A stretch of 20,356 nt of DNA from CAZEHS01 sp964511875 (GCA_964511875.1 CAZEHS010000057.1:1-20356); one strand, 5' to 3'; shown: positions 1 to 7,852, counted from the stretch's first letter. Made by a program: numbers and translations. Notes: generated by a model not told the origin, from the letters alone.

Positions 1-957
1 TTCCCTGAATTTTCCTTTCTGGACCATATCGCTCAGATGTTCGTTGGTTGCAGCAATCACCCGGATATCCACAGCGATTTTTTGGTTGCCGCCAATCCGT
101 TCATACTCCCTTTCCTCCAGTACCCGAAGGAGCTTCGCCTGCATATCCAGAGGGAGGGTACCCACCTCATCCAAAAACAGTGTCCCGCCGTTGGCAAGTT
201 CGAATTTTCCGAGTTTGCCACCCTTGCTGGCTCCGGTGAAAGCGCCCTCCACATATCCGAAGAGTTCTGCTTCAATAAGTTCCCTGGGGATGGCTGCGCA
301 GTTGATTTGAACAAAGGGGCCTGTTCGACGGTAGCTGGCCTTGTGTATCGCATGTGTAAAATATTCCTTCCCGGTTCCGCTCTCCCCTTCCAGAAGAACA
401 GTGGAATGACTGTCTGCAGCCTTACGCGCAAGATCTATCAGGTGCCGCATCTGGATGTTGCGCGTGATGATATGATCGAAGGTATATTTCGCCTGATGAA
501 GACGTCCGATCTCCCCTTCGTAAGTCTTAACTTTGCTCTCCAGATTTTCCAATCGGTTTGCCAATGCTTTGACTTCCTTGACATCCTTAAACAGGACAGT
601 GCCCACTGCACCGATCACTTTACCGTCCCGCCAGACTGCAATCCGGGAGGCCAGCATGTCATGACCGTTGAGAGTCTGAACCTGTCCGATTTCGCTGAGC
701 CCTGTCCTTAAAACCTCATGCACACGTGTATTTTCAATGACATCGGTTACATGCTTCCCGATGACATCCGCCTCTTTTATTCCAAGCAGTTTTTCATACT
801 TGCATTTTGTGATAAGCCCCTTATCATCAACGACAACCAGGCCTTCATAGGCATTTTCCACCAGCTCGTCAATAACAGCCTCATGGAATCGGAGGCGCTC
901 CAGCTCTTTCATCAGGTCCTTGCAATCCGATTTCGAATCATTTGTTTCCTGCACCAT
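1..957 (-). CDS. Sigma-54-dependent enhancer-binding transcriptional regulator, PAS + AAA+ (3' end outside window)
   Basis: This gene encodes an activator that binds DNA upstream of -24/-12 promoters and uses ATP to open sigma-54 RNA polymerase complexes. The 319 residues in the window show a PAS-like sensor at about 25-125, a short coiled-coil linker at about 128-155, and the start of the AAA+ core. Visible motifs are Walker A GESGTGKE (191-198), the sigma-54 contact loop GAFTGA (238-243) and Walker B GTLFLDEVG (258-266). The frame is still open at the window edge, so the rest of the AAA+ core and the expected Fis-type DNA-binding domain lie outside. The start is the ATG preceded by GGAGG about 6 nt upstream. 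It is divergent from prfC. The PAS ligand cannot be read from sequence. The family call is firm; the target genes are unknown. Confidence 0.94.
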   Translation of the reverse strand, partial: MVQETNDSKSDCKDLMKELERLRFHEAVIDELVENAYEGLVVVDDKGLITKCKYEKLLGIKEADVIGKHVTDVIENTRVHEVLRTGLSEIGQVQTLNGHDMLASRIAVWRDGKVIGAVGTVLFKDVKEVKALANRLENLESKVKTYEGEIGRLHQAKYTFDHIITRNIQMRHLIDLARKAADSHSTVLLEGESGTGKEYFTHAIHKASYRRTGPFVQINCAAIPRELIEAELFGYVEGAFTGASKGGKLGKFELANGGTLFLDEVGTLPLDMQAKLLRVLEEREYERIGGNQKIAVDIRVIAATNEHLSDMVQKGKFRE

Positions 958-1060
958 GAATGGCCTCCGTTAATGACGTGTTTCCTTCATTTTCTCACTG
1001 ATGCATCCTATTTACAAGGAAAAGGACGGAACGATTCTTGAAGCGTTTTCGCAAATTAGG

Positions 1061-1089
1061 TTGACATATTTATCCTGTAGGGTTAAAGT
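1061..1089 (+). promoter_or_regulatory. Putative sigma-70-type promoter for prfC
   Basis: A perfect TTGACA (-35) is followed after 17 bp by TAAAGT, which matches the -10 consensus at 4 of 6 positions. It lies about 55 bp upstream of the prfC start. Predicted from sequence only. Confidence 0.45.
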
Positions 1090-1144
1090 TATAAGATGTG
1101 TACATTGACTGTTAAAAACTTGACCATATAAGAAAGAGGAAAAA

Positions 1145-2749
1145 ATGTCCGTAGAAAATCTGACCTTTCTCAACGAGATTCAACGAAGACGAACCTTTGC
1201 CATCATCTCTCATCCTGACGCCGGCAAGACCACACTGACTGAAAAATTCCTGCTGTACGGGGGAGCCATTCGAGAAGCCGGATCCGTTAAATCCCGGCGT
1301 TCCCAAAAGCATGCTGTATCCGACTGGATGGAGATTGAAAAGCAGCGGGGGATTTCCGTGACTTCCAGCGTACTTCAATTCAACTACGACGGCTTCTGCA
1401 TCAATATCCTGGATACGCCGGGACATCAGGATTTCAGTGAGGATACGTACCGTACCCTGATAGCGGCAGACAGCGCAGTGATGGTCGTGGACTGCTCCAA
1501 AGGCGTGGAGGACCAGACTAAGAAACTTTTCAAGGTCTGTAAAATGCGCGGTATTCCCATTTTTACATTCATCAATAAGCTGGACCGCCATGGTAAGGAT
1601 CCCTATGAGCTGCTGGAAGATATCGAGCAGAGTCTGGGCATCCAATCCTATCCCATGAACTGGCCTATCGGTTCCGACCGTGATTTCAAAGGGGTCTACA
1701 ATCGTCATAAGAACCAGATCGAACTGTTCGGAGACAGCAACCACGGACAGTCCATCTCCAATACGGTGACAGGCGAACTGACAGACGAAAAATTCAGCAA
1801 GCTTCTGGGACCTCATCTCCACAAGAAATTGCTGGACGATGTGGAGCTGCTTGACCATGCAGGAGATGGCTTCGATTTGGAAAAGATACTCAGCGGCGAT
1901 CTGACCCCTGTGTTTTTCGGCAGTGCCCTGACAAATTTCGGAATCGAACCCTTCCTTGAATCCTTCCTGAACATCACCATGCCGCCGCAGCCCCGGCCCA
2001 GCAATTTAGGCCCCATCAGTCCTGATACCGAGAATTTTTCCGGTTTCATCTTTAAGATCCAAGCCAACATGAACCCGACCCACCGGGACCGGATTGCATT
2101 CCTAAGAATCTGCTCCGGCAAATTCGAGCGTGGAATGATCGTAAATCATGTTCAGGAGAATAAGAAAGTGAAGCTGGCCCAGCCGCAGCAATTCATGGCG
2201 CAGGACCGTGTGACTGTTGAGACCGCCTATCCAGGCGATATCATCGGCATCCATGATCCAGGCATCTTCAACATCGGCGACACCCTGTGCTCAGATGACT
2301 CGAAGCTCCAGTACGAAGGTATCCCGGTGTTCGCTCCGGAGCACTTCGCAAAGGTATATACCCCCAACGCCATGAAACGCAAGCAGTTCCTCAAAGGCAT
2401 CGTTCAGCTTTCAGAGGAAGGTTCCATCCAGGTGTTCAAACGTCCCAATATCGGCATCGAGGAACTGATCATCGGCGTGGTGGGGGTCCTTCAGTTCGAA
2501 GTACTGGAATACCGGCTTAAAAACGAGTATGGTGTGGATGTCCTCACCGAACGTCTGCCTTTCCGGCATATCCGTTGGGTAAAAATGGAGAACTACGGCC
2601 GCAAGCCGATTTCATTGCCGATGGATTCCGCGCTGGCTCACGACGAGAACGACAATCCTGTGCTGCTGTTCCAGAATCCGTGGTCTATCCGGACTGCTGA
2701 GGAACGGAATGAAGGGATTGTACTGGAAGAGACAGCAAGAAGGAATTAG
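1145..2749 (+). CDS. prfC: Peptide chain release factor 3 (RF3)
   Basis: RF3 is a cytosolic translational GTPase that recycles RF1 and RF2 from the ribosome after termination and contributes to post-peptidyl-transfer quality control. The 534-residue length is normal for the family. The G-domain motifs are all present: HPDAGKTT (23-30), the switch I region RGISVTSS (68-75), DTPGHQDF (90-97) and NKLD (144-147). The EF-Tu-like domain II and the RF3-specific C-terminal domain follow. The ATG is preceded by an AGAGGA ribosome binding site about 5 nt upstream. It stands alone between the divergent sigma-54 regulator and the convergent glycosidase gene, so it is probably monocistronic. Other translational GTPases (EF-G, LepA) are excluded by the SHPDAGKTT and MEIEKQRGISVTSS signatures typical of RF3. 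Confidence 0.97.
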   Translation: MSVENLTFLNEIQRRRTFAIISHPDAGKTTLTEKFLLYGGAIREAGSVKSRRSQKHAVSDWMEIEKQRGISVTSSVLQFNYDGFCINILDTPGHQDFSEDTYRTLIAADSAVMVVDCSKGVEDQTKKLFKVCKMRGIPIFTFINKLDRHGKDPYELLEDIEQSLGIQSYPMNWPIGSDRDFKGVYNRHKNQIELFGDSNHGQSISNTVTGELTDEKFSKLLGPHLHKKLLDDVELLDHAGDGFDLEKILSGDLTPVFFGSALTNFGIEPFLESFLNITMPPQPRPSNLGPISPDTENFSGFIFKIQANMNPTHRDRIAFLRICSGKFERGMIVNHVQENKKVKLAQPQQFMAQDRVTVETAYPGDIIGIHDPGIFNIGDTLCSDDSKLQYEGIPVFAPEHFAKVYTPNAMKRKQFLKGIVQLSEEGSIQVFKRPNIGIEELIIGVVGVLQFEVLEYRLKNEYGVDVLTERLPFRHIRWVKMENYGRKPISLPMDSALAHDENDNPVLLFQNPWSIRTAEERNEGIVLEETARRN

Positions 2750-2835
2750 GATTAACGATAGACATCAGCTCAGATGGTACAGATGAAGACCGATGGTTTC
2801 GTTTATGACTTTAGCATAGTAGTTTTATACATTAT

Positions 2836-2925
2836 AAAGGGAGAGATTGCCGCGTCGCTCTGCTCCTCGCAATGACAAGATTTTTCCTGTCATTGCGAGC
2901 CGCAGGCGCGGCAATCTCTCCCTTT
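2836..2925. repeat. 90-bp palindromic repeat (MITE-like) between convergent genes
   Basis: The outer arms are a perfect 19-bp inverted repeat (2836-2854 and 2907-2925; AAAGGGAGAGATTGCCGCG and its complement). Inner arms of 12 bp (CTCGCAATGACA at 2866-2877 and its complement at 2888-2899) are also perfect, leaving a short AT-rich loop. It lies 86 bp after the prfC stop and 30 bp after the stop of the convergent glycosidase gene. It has no coding capacity. GCAATCTC/CATTGCGAG palindromes of this look are, from memory, dispersed in many anaerobe genomes. In RNA it would fold as a long hairpin on either strand and could separate the two transcripts. Confidence 0.85.
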
Positions 2926-2955
2926 TCATTCCTATCTATTTACCTTCTTACATTC

Positions 2956-5721
2956 CTACCTTTTCACACTGAATTTGTCCACTGTATAAAGGATCTGACC
3001 ATCCTTTTTATACAGGCTGATGAACTGGTCCTTTTCTTTTCCTGTACCAAGGTAGCGTACGCCATTGCGGGTCTCGATGCTGGTATTTCCGCTTCCGTAG
3101 AAAACATACACGTTGGTGCCTTTTTCAGCAAGAGCGCTTAGCTGGTCGCCGAGGAGATCGGCTTCCATCTTGTCGGTGAAGCCTCCTGTACCCCAGATGG
3201 GTTTTTGGAGGAAGATCAGAACATTCTTTTTCTGCGTGGTTTCCAAGTGGTTTTTCAGCCATGGCCACTGGGAGTAATCTGATTTGCGCAGCCCGTTCTT
3301 GGAGTTGTTGAGGAAGATCAGAAGTTCGTTTTCCCGCGTCGCTGTTGCGTAACCCCCATTGGTTCCGGCTACTGTCTTGCCCGACTGGCTTACAACCGCG
3401 GAATCGAAGGCCCCTGTGAAAAGCCCCATTTCGTAACCGTTTGTCAGCGTATCCCTTACATTGACCTGACTCTGAGCATTGCTGCTGCCGCCGTAGACCA
3501 TCCATTTCTGTTCATAGCTGCTTGGTTTCTGATTAAGCGCATCCTTGGCAGCGCCACCCAGTTCGCTTGCTGTGAGTTTCGGAAGAGTCAGGGGATTCAT
3601 CAGTTCAAGTCCGTCGAACAGCAGGGTACCCTTTGTCTTATAGGCAGTGGGTTCTACCACGTACAGACGTTCCAGGGTTGCAGGCATCGTAAGAGTTTGA
3701 TTCACATTCGCTTCAAGCCGTTTCCATCCAACCCAGTCTACTCCCTGCTTGAATTCGACTGTCAGCGTATATCCGTTCTTATCCTTGATTTGTCCTCGGA
3801 TCCAATGGGGTGAGTTATGGTCCGCATATACCCAAACCCCTATCTTTTGCGGCCGAACCGTCATTGGAATTCCACCGTTTGCGAGGAGAGCATAGGCGGC
3901 CGTTGTGCCGGTTGCCCCAGTGAAATCATAGTCCAGCTTCAATGCATTGGCATTCACCTGTCCCCCTGATACCATCCCGACTGCCCCGGTGACAGTTGCC
4001 GGGTAACTGAGGAATGATGGTCCGTATTGATCCAATGATTTCAGTGGTATATGCTGCGTTCCTGTAGAAATAGCGGTTGCTGCACTGAAACCACCGAAGG
4101 AAGCACGGATTACGGTAGTGCCTTCCAATGGTCCCGCAGTATACACACCAGTCTGAAAAGTTCCCATACCCTTGTCATCACTGAACATCACCGCTTCAGG
4201 ACTGAGGGATGCCCTGTAGCCGTTCTTATCGATTCCTGTGACACTGAGTTCCAGTGTTTCCCCAGGGTTCAGAGTAGACTGGGATGCCTCCAGTTCTATA
4301 CCAGCCAGATCCGCCAGGACCTTCAGGCTTTTTGTCGTGGTTTTCCCCTGATATGCTCCATTGATGACCAGATTGCCAGGAGCTTCCGGAATCAGGCGGC
4401 CATTGACTATTCGTCCCTTTCCTTCCACAACGGTATAGATCACTTGGGACGGATCCGGAGTCATGGGGCTGTAGGCTGTATCATAGCCACGCAGAGTCAG
4501 CGAAACCGGAATTCCTGAGAAAGCTTCTTCCTGACCGGTCTCAAGGACTAATCCTGACAATTCTCCTGTCGGGGCACCGGATGACACGACAAGTCCGTTG
4601 ATAACAGGCCGGAGTTTGCCGTCTGAAGCGTATGTAACAACCTCTGCATCCTGTTCTCCCAGACCGCGCCGCACCATCGTAGTGGAACCACCGCCATCCA
4701 TCATCATTGCGTTAAAGGAGCCCAGTTCCAGCATCAGGGCTGCCATTTGCTGATTGTCCATTCCTTTATAGGAGGCATGTCTGCCATCCACAGTAACCAT
4801 GATCAATTGATCCCCTGCCACATTGGTACCGAGTGCGGTGCGGGAAGAATAACCGGCAACCGCATCTACGAACTGAGCGATCTGACCGTTCTGTACCAAA
4901 AGGGTTCCGCCGCCAACCGCAAGACGAATGTCTGCCAGATTGGGGCTGGTATTCGCGTTAAAGCTAATGAATTCGCCTGCTGCAATGCTCTGTGCGAGCA
5001 GTTGGCCCTGGCCATTGGATGCCAGCAGAACATAACCATTTTCCGGGATTGCAACTGCTGGCTGGCCTTGACGCACTTCCTGAACAACGCCGTCAGCCAC
5101 AACGATTTCCACCATATCCGGATAATCAGCAGATACGCCAGGTGAATAAGCTCCCCAGTTCCTATCCAGAATCGTAACCAAACGGTAATTCCAGGTGATC
5201 TTATTATAAGCGCTGACTGGAATAGCCACACCGCGCTGGGTGGTAACTGACAGGTTGTTCTGCCAGGTGCCGAAGCTTGCCTGCCCGTTTTGTGTGACTG
5301 ACAACGCATTATAAGATTTCACCAGCACCGGACTGCTTACCATCTTGCCGTCTTTCACCATTACTCCCAGCGGAGAATCCGGTCTCATCAGGTAGAAAAA
5401 ATCAGCATTGATTGCCGCTACAGGATTCTGGACCTGTTTAGCCAGGCTGGGAACGGTCTCACGGGTGCTGACACCCTTTGCACTGTTCACCAGTTGAAGG
5501 GCTGAATTCATATTCTTGAGATCCTTTCTGACCACGTTGATGTTGACCCATCCCTGATCACCGAATCTTAAAATATTCTGATATGTCACACCATCCGCGA
5601 TGGGCTGACTTTCGACTTTCTCATAAACCTGGGATCCGGCATAAACCGTTCCAGTAAGCGTACTGAGCATCAGGCTGAATGCCAGCCCCAATGCAAGCAG
5701 TTTCCGTTTGTTCGAGTGCAT
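2956..5721 (-). CDS. Secreted phosphodiester glycosidase (NAGPA/DUF2233) family protein with Ig-like, CBM-like and degenerate phosphoesterase-like regions
   Basis: The 921-residue protein begins with a signal peptide (basic MHSNKRK, hydrophobic core 8-24, likely cleavage after TVYA at 28). Residues about 50-380 match the NAGPA/phosphodiester glycosidase fold: INADFF (104-109), SRTALGTN (293-300) and the signature MMDGGGSTTMV (340-350). Related enzymes remove sugars from phosphodiester-linked glycans or act on exopolysaccharide; the substrate here is unknown. Residues about 385-570 look like bacterial Ig-like repeats, and about 580-720 like a beta-sandwich carbohydrate-binding module. The last 200 residues resemble calcineurin-like phosphoesterases but lack the metal-binding histidines. 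The start at 5721 is chosen because GGGGGAGGAAC lies just upstream and the signal peptide begins there; an in-frame ATG 45 nt upstream has no good ribosome binding site. A TATAAT-like -10 lies at 5787-5792. Confidence 0.85.
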   Translation of the reverse strand: MHSNKRKLLALGLAFSLMLSTLTGTVYAGSQVYEKVESQPIADGVTYQNILRFGDQGWVNINVVRKDLKNMNSALQLVNSAKGVSTRETVPSLAKQVQNPVAAINADFFYLMRPDSPLGVMVKDGKMVSSPVLVKSYNALSVTQNGQASFGTWQNNLSVTTQRGVAIPVSAYNKITWNYRLVTILDRNWGAYSPGVSADYPDMVEIVVADGVVQEVRQGQPAVAIPENGYVLLASNGQGQLLAQSIAAGEFISFNANTSPNLADIRLAVGGGTLLVQNGQIAQFVDAVAGYSSRTALGTNVAGDQLIMVTVDGRHASYKGMDNQQMAALMLELGSFNAMMMDGGGSTTMVRRGLGEQDAEVVTYASDGKLRPVINGLVVSSGAPTGELSGLVLETGQEEAFSGIPVSLTLRGYDTAYSPMTPDPSQVIYTVVEGKGRIVNGRLIPEAPGNLVINGAYQGKTTTKSLKVLADLAGIELEASQSTLNPGETLELSVTGIDKNGYRASLSPEAVMFSDDKGMGTFQTGVYTAGPLEGTTVIRASFGGFSAATAISTGTQHIPLKSLDQYGPSFLSYPATVTGAVGMVSGGQVNANALKLDYDFTGATGTTAAYALLANGGIPMTVRPQKIGVWVYADHNSPHWIRGQIKDKNGYTLTVEFKQGVDWVGWKRLEANVNQTLTMPATLERLYVVEPTAYKTKGTLLFDGLELMNPLTLPKLTASELGGAAKDALNQKPSSYEQKWMVYGGSSNAQSQVNVRDTLTNGYEMGLFTGAFDSAVVSQSGKTVAGTNGGYATATRENELLIFLNNSKNGLRKSDYSQWPWLKNHLETTQKKNVLIFLQKPIWGTGGFTDKMEADLLGDQLSALAEKGTNVYVFYGSGNTSIETRNGVRYLGTGKEKDQFISLYKKDGQILYTVDKFSVKR

Positions 5722-5786
5722 AAGTTCCTCCCCCTCTTCCATCTTATTCGGAATGATCCACTCCAAATATTGCTGCGTCCTCTTAT

Positions 5787-5792
5787 ATTATA
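5787..5792 (-). promoter_or_regulatory. Possible -10 element of the glycosidase gene
   Basis: TATAAT on the minus strand, about 65 bp upstream of the chosen start. No convincing -35 is seen at 16-18 bp, so the promoter may need an activator or be weak. Confidence 0.3.
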
Positions 5793-5804
5793 GTTAATCA
5801 ATAT

Positions 5805-5835
5805 CCATTTGTGGTTCCGATGGCATTACAAATGG
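5805..5835. promoter_or_regulatory. Inverted repeat (candidate operator) between divergent genes
   Basis: Perfect 8-bp arms CCATTTGT and ACAAATGG are separated by 15 bp. The repeat lies just upstream of the -10 element at 5787 and about 40 bp upstream of the -35 of the rightward promoter, in the only intergenic region over 300 bp. It could be a regulator binding site; no protein can be assigned. Confidence 0.4.
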
Positions 5836-5874
5836 GTTACAGAAACATTAAATCAGCAACCGATGTTAAAAACC

Positions 5875-5903
5875 TTGTCATTGGACTGTTTAAAAGATAA
5901 AAT
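5875..5903 (+). promoter_or_regulatory. Sigma-70-type promoter of the HgdB/HgdC-like operon
   Basis: TTGTCA (-35), a 17-bp spacer, and TAAAAT (-10), each one mismatch from consensus. The predicted start near 5910 gives a leader of about 130 nt before the 6043 start codon. Confidence 0.55.
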
Positions 5904-5922
5904 AGCAGTATTAAATTGAATC

Positions 5923-5985
5923 AGACAGTTCGTAACCCTCCTGTCTTTAAATAAAACTAGGCTCTCACCTGTGCATTCGCACAGG
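5923..5985 (+). promoter_or_regulatory. Structured leader: two stem-loops upstream of a terminator-like hairpin
   Basis: Stem 1 is AGACAG (5923-5928) with CTGTCT (5941-5946), with a 12-nt loop that includes CTCC, able to pair with the GGAG of the downstream ribosome binding site. Stem 2 is CCTGTGC (5968-5974) with GCACAGG (5979-5985), with an ATTC loop. Together with the hairpin at 5995-6019 this resembles an attenuator or riboswitch leader. It does not match a riboswitch class that I recognise. Confidence 0.4.
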
Positions 5986-5994
5986 ATATTAATG

Positions 5995-6019
5995 ATGGGC
6001 GCTCAGCGGCCATTTTTTT
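5995..6019 (+). terminator. Terminator-like hairpin in the leader of the HgdB-like gene
   Basis: The arms ATGGgCGC (5995-6002) and GCGgCCAT (6006-6013) pair with one internal G-G mismatch around a TCA loop. The second arm runs straight into seven Ts (6013-6019). It sits 24 bp before the start codon and after the predicted promoter, so it would act as an attenuator and not as a gene-end terminator. Confidence 0.5.
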
Positions 6020-6042
6020 ATTGCCCTGAAAAAGGAGTTTTT

Positions 6043-7065
6043 ATGGAATCAGAACACTACAAAGACCATATCGGCATCACCACAACCATTCCGGTGGAAG
6101 TGGTCCTGGCCGCCGGCCGTAACGTTATAGACCTCAACAACCTGTTCATCACCTCCGGCAAGGCCGGTTCTCTTATAAGCTACTCGGAGGCTCAAGGGTT
6201 TCCCCGCAGCCTTTGCGCATGGATCAAGGGCATTTATGCCGTGGCCATCCAGTACGGAATCAGAGAAGTCGTCGGCGTCATCGAAGGGGACTGCTCCAAC
6301 ACCCGGGTTATGGCCGATGTACTTGCACAGAAGCATATTCAGATTCACCCCTTCTCATACCCGTATGCCGGAGACCCGGACACTTTAAAACGTGAAATCC
6401 GACAGTTCATGTCCTTATTCGATGTGACTGAGGAAGCTGTGGAAACCATGCGCCAGAAACTTATGCCTATACGCCGCCTGACTGCAGAGATCGACAGGAT
6501 GACCTGGCAGGAAGGCAGGGTAACGGGCTTTGAAAATCACCTTCACCTGGTTTCCTGTTCTGATTTTGACGGTGATCCATCGGCCTTTGAAAAAAATCTT
6601 GAGGAGGTCATCGGGATATACCGGCATCGGCCTGAGAAGACTTCAGGCACCCGAATGGGGTATATCGGCGTACCTCCCATGACTTCAGATCTGTACAGCT
6701 TCGCAGAAGGCCGCGGAGCCCGGATCGTTTACAATGAGGTACAGCGTGAATTCTCGTTCCCCCGAGCCATGGATTGCCTGGATATATACGAACAGTATCG
6801 GAATTACACCTACCCCACCTCCCTGGAGAACCGCATAGGTGAAATCCGGAAGCAGATCGCTCTTCGCGGCATCACAGGCATCCTGCATTACAGTCAGACA
6901 TTCTGCCATCGGGCTGTGGAGGATATCATCCTCAAGCAGCAGCTTGGAGTCCCCGTCCTGTCCATCACAGCAGACCGCGAAACCGCTCTGGATGCCAGAA
7001 CCCGTCTTCGCCTGGAAGCCTTCATTGACATGCTTCAGGATCGGGAAAGAGGTATAAGCCTATGA
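6043..7065 (+). CDS. 2-hydroxyacyl-CoA dehydratase D-component/HgdB-like iron-sulfur protein (YjiM-related)
   Basis: The 340-residue protein belongs to the HgdB/YjiM-type family, whose members receive a high-energy electron from a BadF/HgdC-type ATPase to carry out difficult reductions or dehydrations. The three cysteines expected for one [4Fe-4S] cluster are visible in SLCAWIKG (C58), EGDCSN (C84) and QTFCHRAVE (C288). C172 and C245 are extra. The other cysteine set found in YjiM/double-cubane proteins is replaced: GITTTIP near residue 11, GVPPM near 209, YNEVQ near 230. The start at 6043 has AAAGGAG 6 nt upstream; an earlier in-frame ATG at 5971 lies inside the leader hairpin. The stop overlaps the activator gene by 4 bp (ATGA). 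No second dehydratase subunit is encoded nearby, so a homodimer is likely. Substrate unknown. Confidence 0.82.
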   Translation: MESEHYKDHIGITTTIPVEVVLAAGRNVIDLNNLFITSGKAGSLISYSEAQGFPRSLCAWIKGIYAVAIQYGIREVVGVIEGDCSNTRVMADVLAQKHIQIHPFSYPYAGDPDTLKREIRQFMSLFDVTEEAVETMRQKLMPIRRLTAEIDRMTWQEGRVTGFENHLHLVSCSDFDGDPSAFEKNLEEVIGIYRHRPEKTSGTRMGYIGVPPMTSDLYSFAEGRGARIVYNEVQREFSFPRAMDCLDIYEQYRNYTYPTSLENRIGEIRKQIALRGITGILHYSQTFCHRAVEDIILKQQLGVPVLSITADRETALDARTRLRLEAFIDMLQDRERGISL

Positions 7066-7841
7066 GAATGCTGGGGATCGATCTGGGAAGCCGCGAGGTG
7101 AAGCTGATCATCAGCGAAGATGATGACGTAGTGGAAAAACGGAATTTTTCCACCATCCACTTTTATAGGAACTATTGCCATTACGAACAGCGGATTGTTG
7201 TGGATCTCGAGAAATTAGGATACCACGCAGGGGATTTTAACGAATGCATTTCAACGGGTTATGGCCGCAACAATACCGACCTCCAAAACTTCAAACCGAT
7301 CTCAGAAATAAAGGCACATGTTTACGGTGCAGCCTGGCAGAGCGGCCTGAGAGATTTCGTACTGCTGGATCTGGGCGGACAGGATACCAAGATCGTTCAG
7401 GTTACAGAAGGTATGGTTTCCGATCTGAATCTAAACGATAAGTGTGCAGCCTCCTGCGGCCGCTATCTGGAAAACATGGCTCAACTCCTGGAGATCAGTA
7501 CAGAAGAACTCGGCATGCATCATTTGAATCCTGTTGAGCTGAATTCCACCTGTGCCGTTTTTTCCGAATCTGAGCTGATAGGAAAGATTGCAGAAGGGAT
7601 TCCAATGGACAGGCTTTGTGCCGGCGTGAATGATTCCATGGTCCGCCGCATGCTGCCCATGGTCATGCCCTACGCCGGAAAACCCATCCTCGTCAGCGGC
7701 GGCGTCGCCCTGAATCGCGGCGTGATCCACCTCCTGAACCAGACCGTGGGCGTAACCACCGTCCTTCCTGACCCACAGTTCAACGGAGCCATTGGCTGCT
7801 GCAGCTACGGTCTGAAACAACTGCGGGCTGCTAAAGAGTGA
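7062..7841 (+). CDS. BadF/BadG/BcrA/BcrD-family ATPase, HgdC-like activator (YjiL-related)
   Basis: This 259-residue protein has the ASKHA ATPase fold of 2-hydroxyacyl-CoA dehydratase activators. Such homodimers hold one [4Fe-4S] cluster between subunits and use ATP to fire single electrons into the partner enzyme. Visible motifs are the phosphate-binding loop GIDLGSREVK (5-14), STGYGRNN (64-71), LLDLGGQDTK (101-110), the cluster cysteines C128 in DKCAASCGRY and C164 in NSTCAVFSESE, and the adenosine loop LVSGGVALN (210-218). Length is normal. It overlaps the upstream HgdB-like gene by 4 bp and is almost certainly its partner. A second ATG two codons in is an alternative start. The gene is followed 11 bp after its stop by a long palindrome. 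Confidence 0.93.
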   Translation: MRMLGIDLGSREVKLIISEDDDVVEKRNFSTIHFYRNYCHYEQRIVVDLEKLGYHAGDFNECISTGYGRNNTDLQNFKPISEIKAHVYGAAWQSGLRDFVLLDLGGQDTKIVQVTEGMVSDLNLNDKCAASCGRYLENMAQLLEISTEELGMHHLNPVELNSTCAVFSESELIGKIAEGIPMDRLCAGVNDSMVRRMLPMVMPYAGKPILVSGGVALNRGVIHLLNQTVGVTTVLPDPQFNGAIGCCSYGLKQLRAAKE

Positions 7842-7852
7842 ACATCGGAACC

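Noticed and set aside
37..711. A 224-codon open frame on the plus strand
   Set aside because: It is antisense to the sigma-54 activator, which shows intact Walker A, GAFTGA and Walker B motifs on the other strand.
1112..1858. A 248-codon open frame on the minus strand
   Set aside because: It lies opposite prfC, whose protein is complete and highly conserved. The antisense product has no recognisable domain and no ribosome binding site, so it is a codon-bias shadow.
2872..3141. An 89-codon plus-strand frame after prfC
   Set aside because: It consists of the right half of the palindrome and antisense of the glycosidase C-terminus, with no ribosome binding site.
5971..6042. A longer N-terminus for the HgdB-like protein
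   Set aside because: The extra 24 codons start inside a leader hairpin and run through the terminator-like stem, with no ribosome binding site. The ATG at 6043 has a strong one.
5910..6042. A fluoride, ZTP or c-di-GMP riboswitch in the HgdB-like leader
   Set aside because: The conserved sequence blocks that I remember for these classes are absent; only the general hairpin-plus-terminator layout is shared.
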